Shown here in pieces: positions 6,125-6,912 of a DNA stretch of 6,912 bases. The stretch spans positions 1 through 6,912 of the forward strand of contig CACZPG010000239.1 of the NCBI GenBank assembly GCA_902782965.1, written 5' to 3'. Numbering within the stretch: position 1 is the stretch's first letter; each line of letters begins with the position of its first letter. The stretch comes from an uncultured Lachnospiraceae bacterium. Its GTDB lineage: Bacteria; Bacillota; Clostridia; Lachnospirales; Lachnospiraceae. The position numbers were made by a program, and so were the translations under genes. Below the pieces are notes generated by a model, which ran no database searches, was not told where the DNA came from, and saw only the letters and a program-made list of their open reading frames with translations.

Positions 6125-6769
6125 TCACAATAACCCAAGCACGATCAGCAGCTCTCCCACTGAATAGGTGAGCATTACAAGAAAATGAGTTTTCAAACGA
6201 CTATTTCTCTTAAACCGGACCGTAAACTGCGTCGTATCAGAAATAAAGAAAAGAATTGCACCAAGCGCCGTAACAACAGTCGCCACCGTAACATCGCTTA
6301 CCAAACGGAAAATGGCAAAGCAGTTCATTACTCCGTTTACCAGCAGATAAAATAAAGCCGGATAGAATAACGGCTTCGGAAGATGCGATTTCAACTTGCT
6401 GAAAATGATTACGACTATAGCAACGAAAAAGGCTAACAGCATAATGATCAGTAAAACAGGAATTCTCGAAAAGCTTATATCACGAATATAACCTGCTATA
6501 AAGAATCCGTGACTTATGGTAAAGGCGACGCCTCCGGATGCAAACCATTTGATTCCCTTGTGAATCAGCAGAACATCTCCTATCCAGCTGAATATAAGAG
6601 CAAAAATAATGAATATCGATAGGAAACGAGTCGCAGTTATATAGAAACCAAGCAGTGAAAGCAGAATAAATGGTTTAGAATAATTCCTCAGCCTGGTATC
6701 TTCCTTAAGAGAAGCGTACAGATGAATGGTAGTTGCAATAAGAAAAATAATCAGAAATATGTATTTCAA
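6125..6769 (-). CDS. YhhN/TMEM86 family membrane protein (putative lysoplasmalogenase)
   Basis: 214 residues and almost entirely hydrophobic, with about seven or eight membrane helices. The family's conserved blocks are visible: KPFILLSLLG (about 32-41), FSWIGDVLL (60-68, Asp65), GGVAFTISHGFF (79-90), GAILFFISD (170-178, Asp178) and TYSVGELLI (201-209). Characterised members of the family hydrolyse the vinyl-ether bond of lysoplasmalogens. Many anaerobic clostridia contain plasmalogens, so this activity is plausible here but inferred. The start is the TTG at 6769: a perfect GGAGG (6776-6780) lies 6 bases upstream. Starting 12 codons earlier at a TTG (6805) would place the GGAGG inside the gene and would have no RBS. 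In the last block, family members often have Gln where this protein has Glu207. The next gene begins 122 bases after the stop, so cotranscription is uncertain. Confidence 0.85.
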   Translation of the reverse strand: MKYIFLIIFLIATTIHLYASLKEDTRLRNYSKPFILLSLLGFYITATRFLSIFIIFALIFSWIGDVLLIHKGIKWFASGGVAFTISHGFFIAGYIRDISFSRIPVLLIIMLLAFFVAIVVIIFSKLKSHLPKPLFYPALFYLLVNGVMNCFAIFRLVSDVTVATVVTALGAILFFISDTTQFTVRFKRNSRLKTHFLVMLTYSVGELLIVLGLL

Positions 6770-6775
6770 ATTGAA

Positions 6776-6780
6776 CCTCC
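6776..6780 (-). promoter_or_regulatory. Ribosome binding site GGAGG that sets the TTG start of the YhhN gene
   Basis: CCTCC on the plus strand reads GGAGG on the minus strand, 6 bases before TTG 6769. No ATG or GTG in frame is close enough to use it, so the site decides in favour of the non-ATG start and the 214-residue product. Confidence 0.8.
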
Positions 6781-6803
6781 AATCTTTGTACTTTTTGTAA
6801 ATC

Positions 6804-6844
6804 AAATCGGCAGATTATGAGAAGCCGATTTTTGCTTCTCATAA
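6804..6844 (-). promoter_or_regulatory. Leader with two mutually exclusive hairpins upstream of the YhhN gene
   Basis: An 11-bp perfect inverted repeat pairs 6815-6825 with 6834-6844 (loop of 8). A second, 8-bp perfect inverted repeat, AAATCGGC/GCCGATTT, pairs 6804-6811 with 6824-6831 (loop of 12). The second uses bases that lie in the arm and loop of the first, so only one can form at a time. They lie about 25-65 bases before the ribosome binding site. Neither is followed by a U-run in the minus-strand RNA, so neither is a standard terminator for this direction. A regulatory leader or a protein-binding site are both possible. I do not recognise a known riboswitch. Confidence 0.4.
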
Positions 6845-6878
6845 ATATAGCATATAAACAGTTTAATTTACAGTTGAA

Positions 6879-6912
6879 ATTAATATACAAGTTACAATGA
6901 TATTAATATACA
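6879..6912. repeat. 11-bp direct repeat at the right edge
   Basis: ATTAATATACA occurs at 6879-6889 and again at 6902-6912, with starts 23 bases apart, about two helical turns. It lies upstream of the YhhN gene where a promoter or activator site would be expected. The second copy touches the window edge and may extend further. The region is extremely AT-rich, which raises the chance of coincidence. I found no convincing -35/-10 pair between 6845 and 6912. Confidence 0.4.

Noticed and set aside
6770..6805. Extension of the YhhN protein by 12 residues to a TTG at 6805
   Set aside because: There is no RBS before it, and the perfect GGAGG at 6776-6780 fits the TTG at 6769.
6804..6833. Plus-strand terminator formed by the AAATCGGC/GCCGATTT hairpin and five Ts
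   Set aside because: No plus-strand gene lies to its left in the window, so there is nothing for it to terminate. The T-run is short and the loop is long.

Overview
The window looks like a chromosomal segment of a low-GC, Gram-positive anaerobe of the Clostridia, most likely a Lachnospiraceae member. This is an inference from the AT-rich intergenic DNA, the strong GGAGG ribosome binding sites, a TTG start, and a surface protein that combines a short EF-hand lead-in, 21-residue leucine-rich repeats, SLH, Fn3 and Big2-like modules. That architecture is common in rumen and gut Lachnospiraceae. There is no sign of a phage, transposon, CRISPR array, tRNA or rRNA.

All five genes are on the minus strand, so transcription runs from right to left. 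In transcription order they are: (i) a YhhN/TMEM86-family membrane protein (6769-6125, TTG start) behind an AT-rich leader with two mutually exclusive hairpins; (ii) an N-terminal rhodanese domain fused to a TtcA-like PP-loop ATPase (6002-4857); (iii) only 21 bases later, a 798-residue secreted LRR/SLH surface protein (4835-2439), closed by a clear intrinsic terminator (2420-2385); (iv) after a likely new promoter, a 92-residue three-helix membrane protein (2280-2002); and (v) an Na+/phosphate-cotransporter-like protein with a PhoU-like domain (1952 to the left edge), whose Lys/Asp-rich tail runs out of the window and is therefore 3'-truncated here.

There appear to be at least two transcription units: (ii)+(iii), possibly with (i), ending at the 2385-2420 terminator; and (iv)+(v), starting from a TTGTCA/AATAAT-type promoter overlapped by an inverted repeat. 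Unit one puts a predicted RNA-thiolation enzyme next to a cell-surface protein, with no obvious functional link. Unit two joins a phosphate-linked membrane transporter to a small unknown membrane protein. I see no convincing new multi-gene system. The most unusual items are the rhodanese/TtcA-like fusion with its extra cysteine cluster, the cysteine ladder in the LRR protein, and the alternative hairpins upstream of the YhhN gene.
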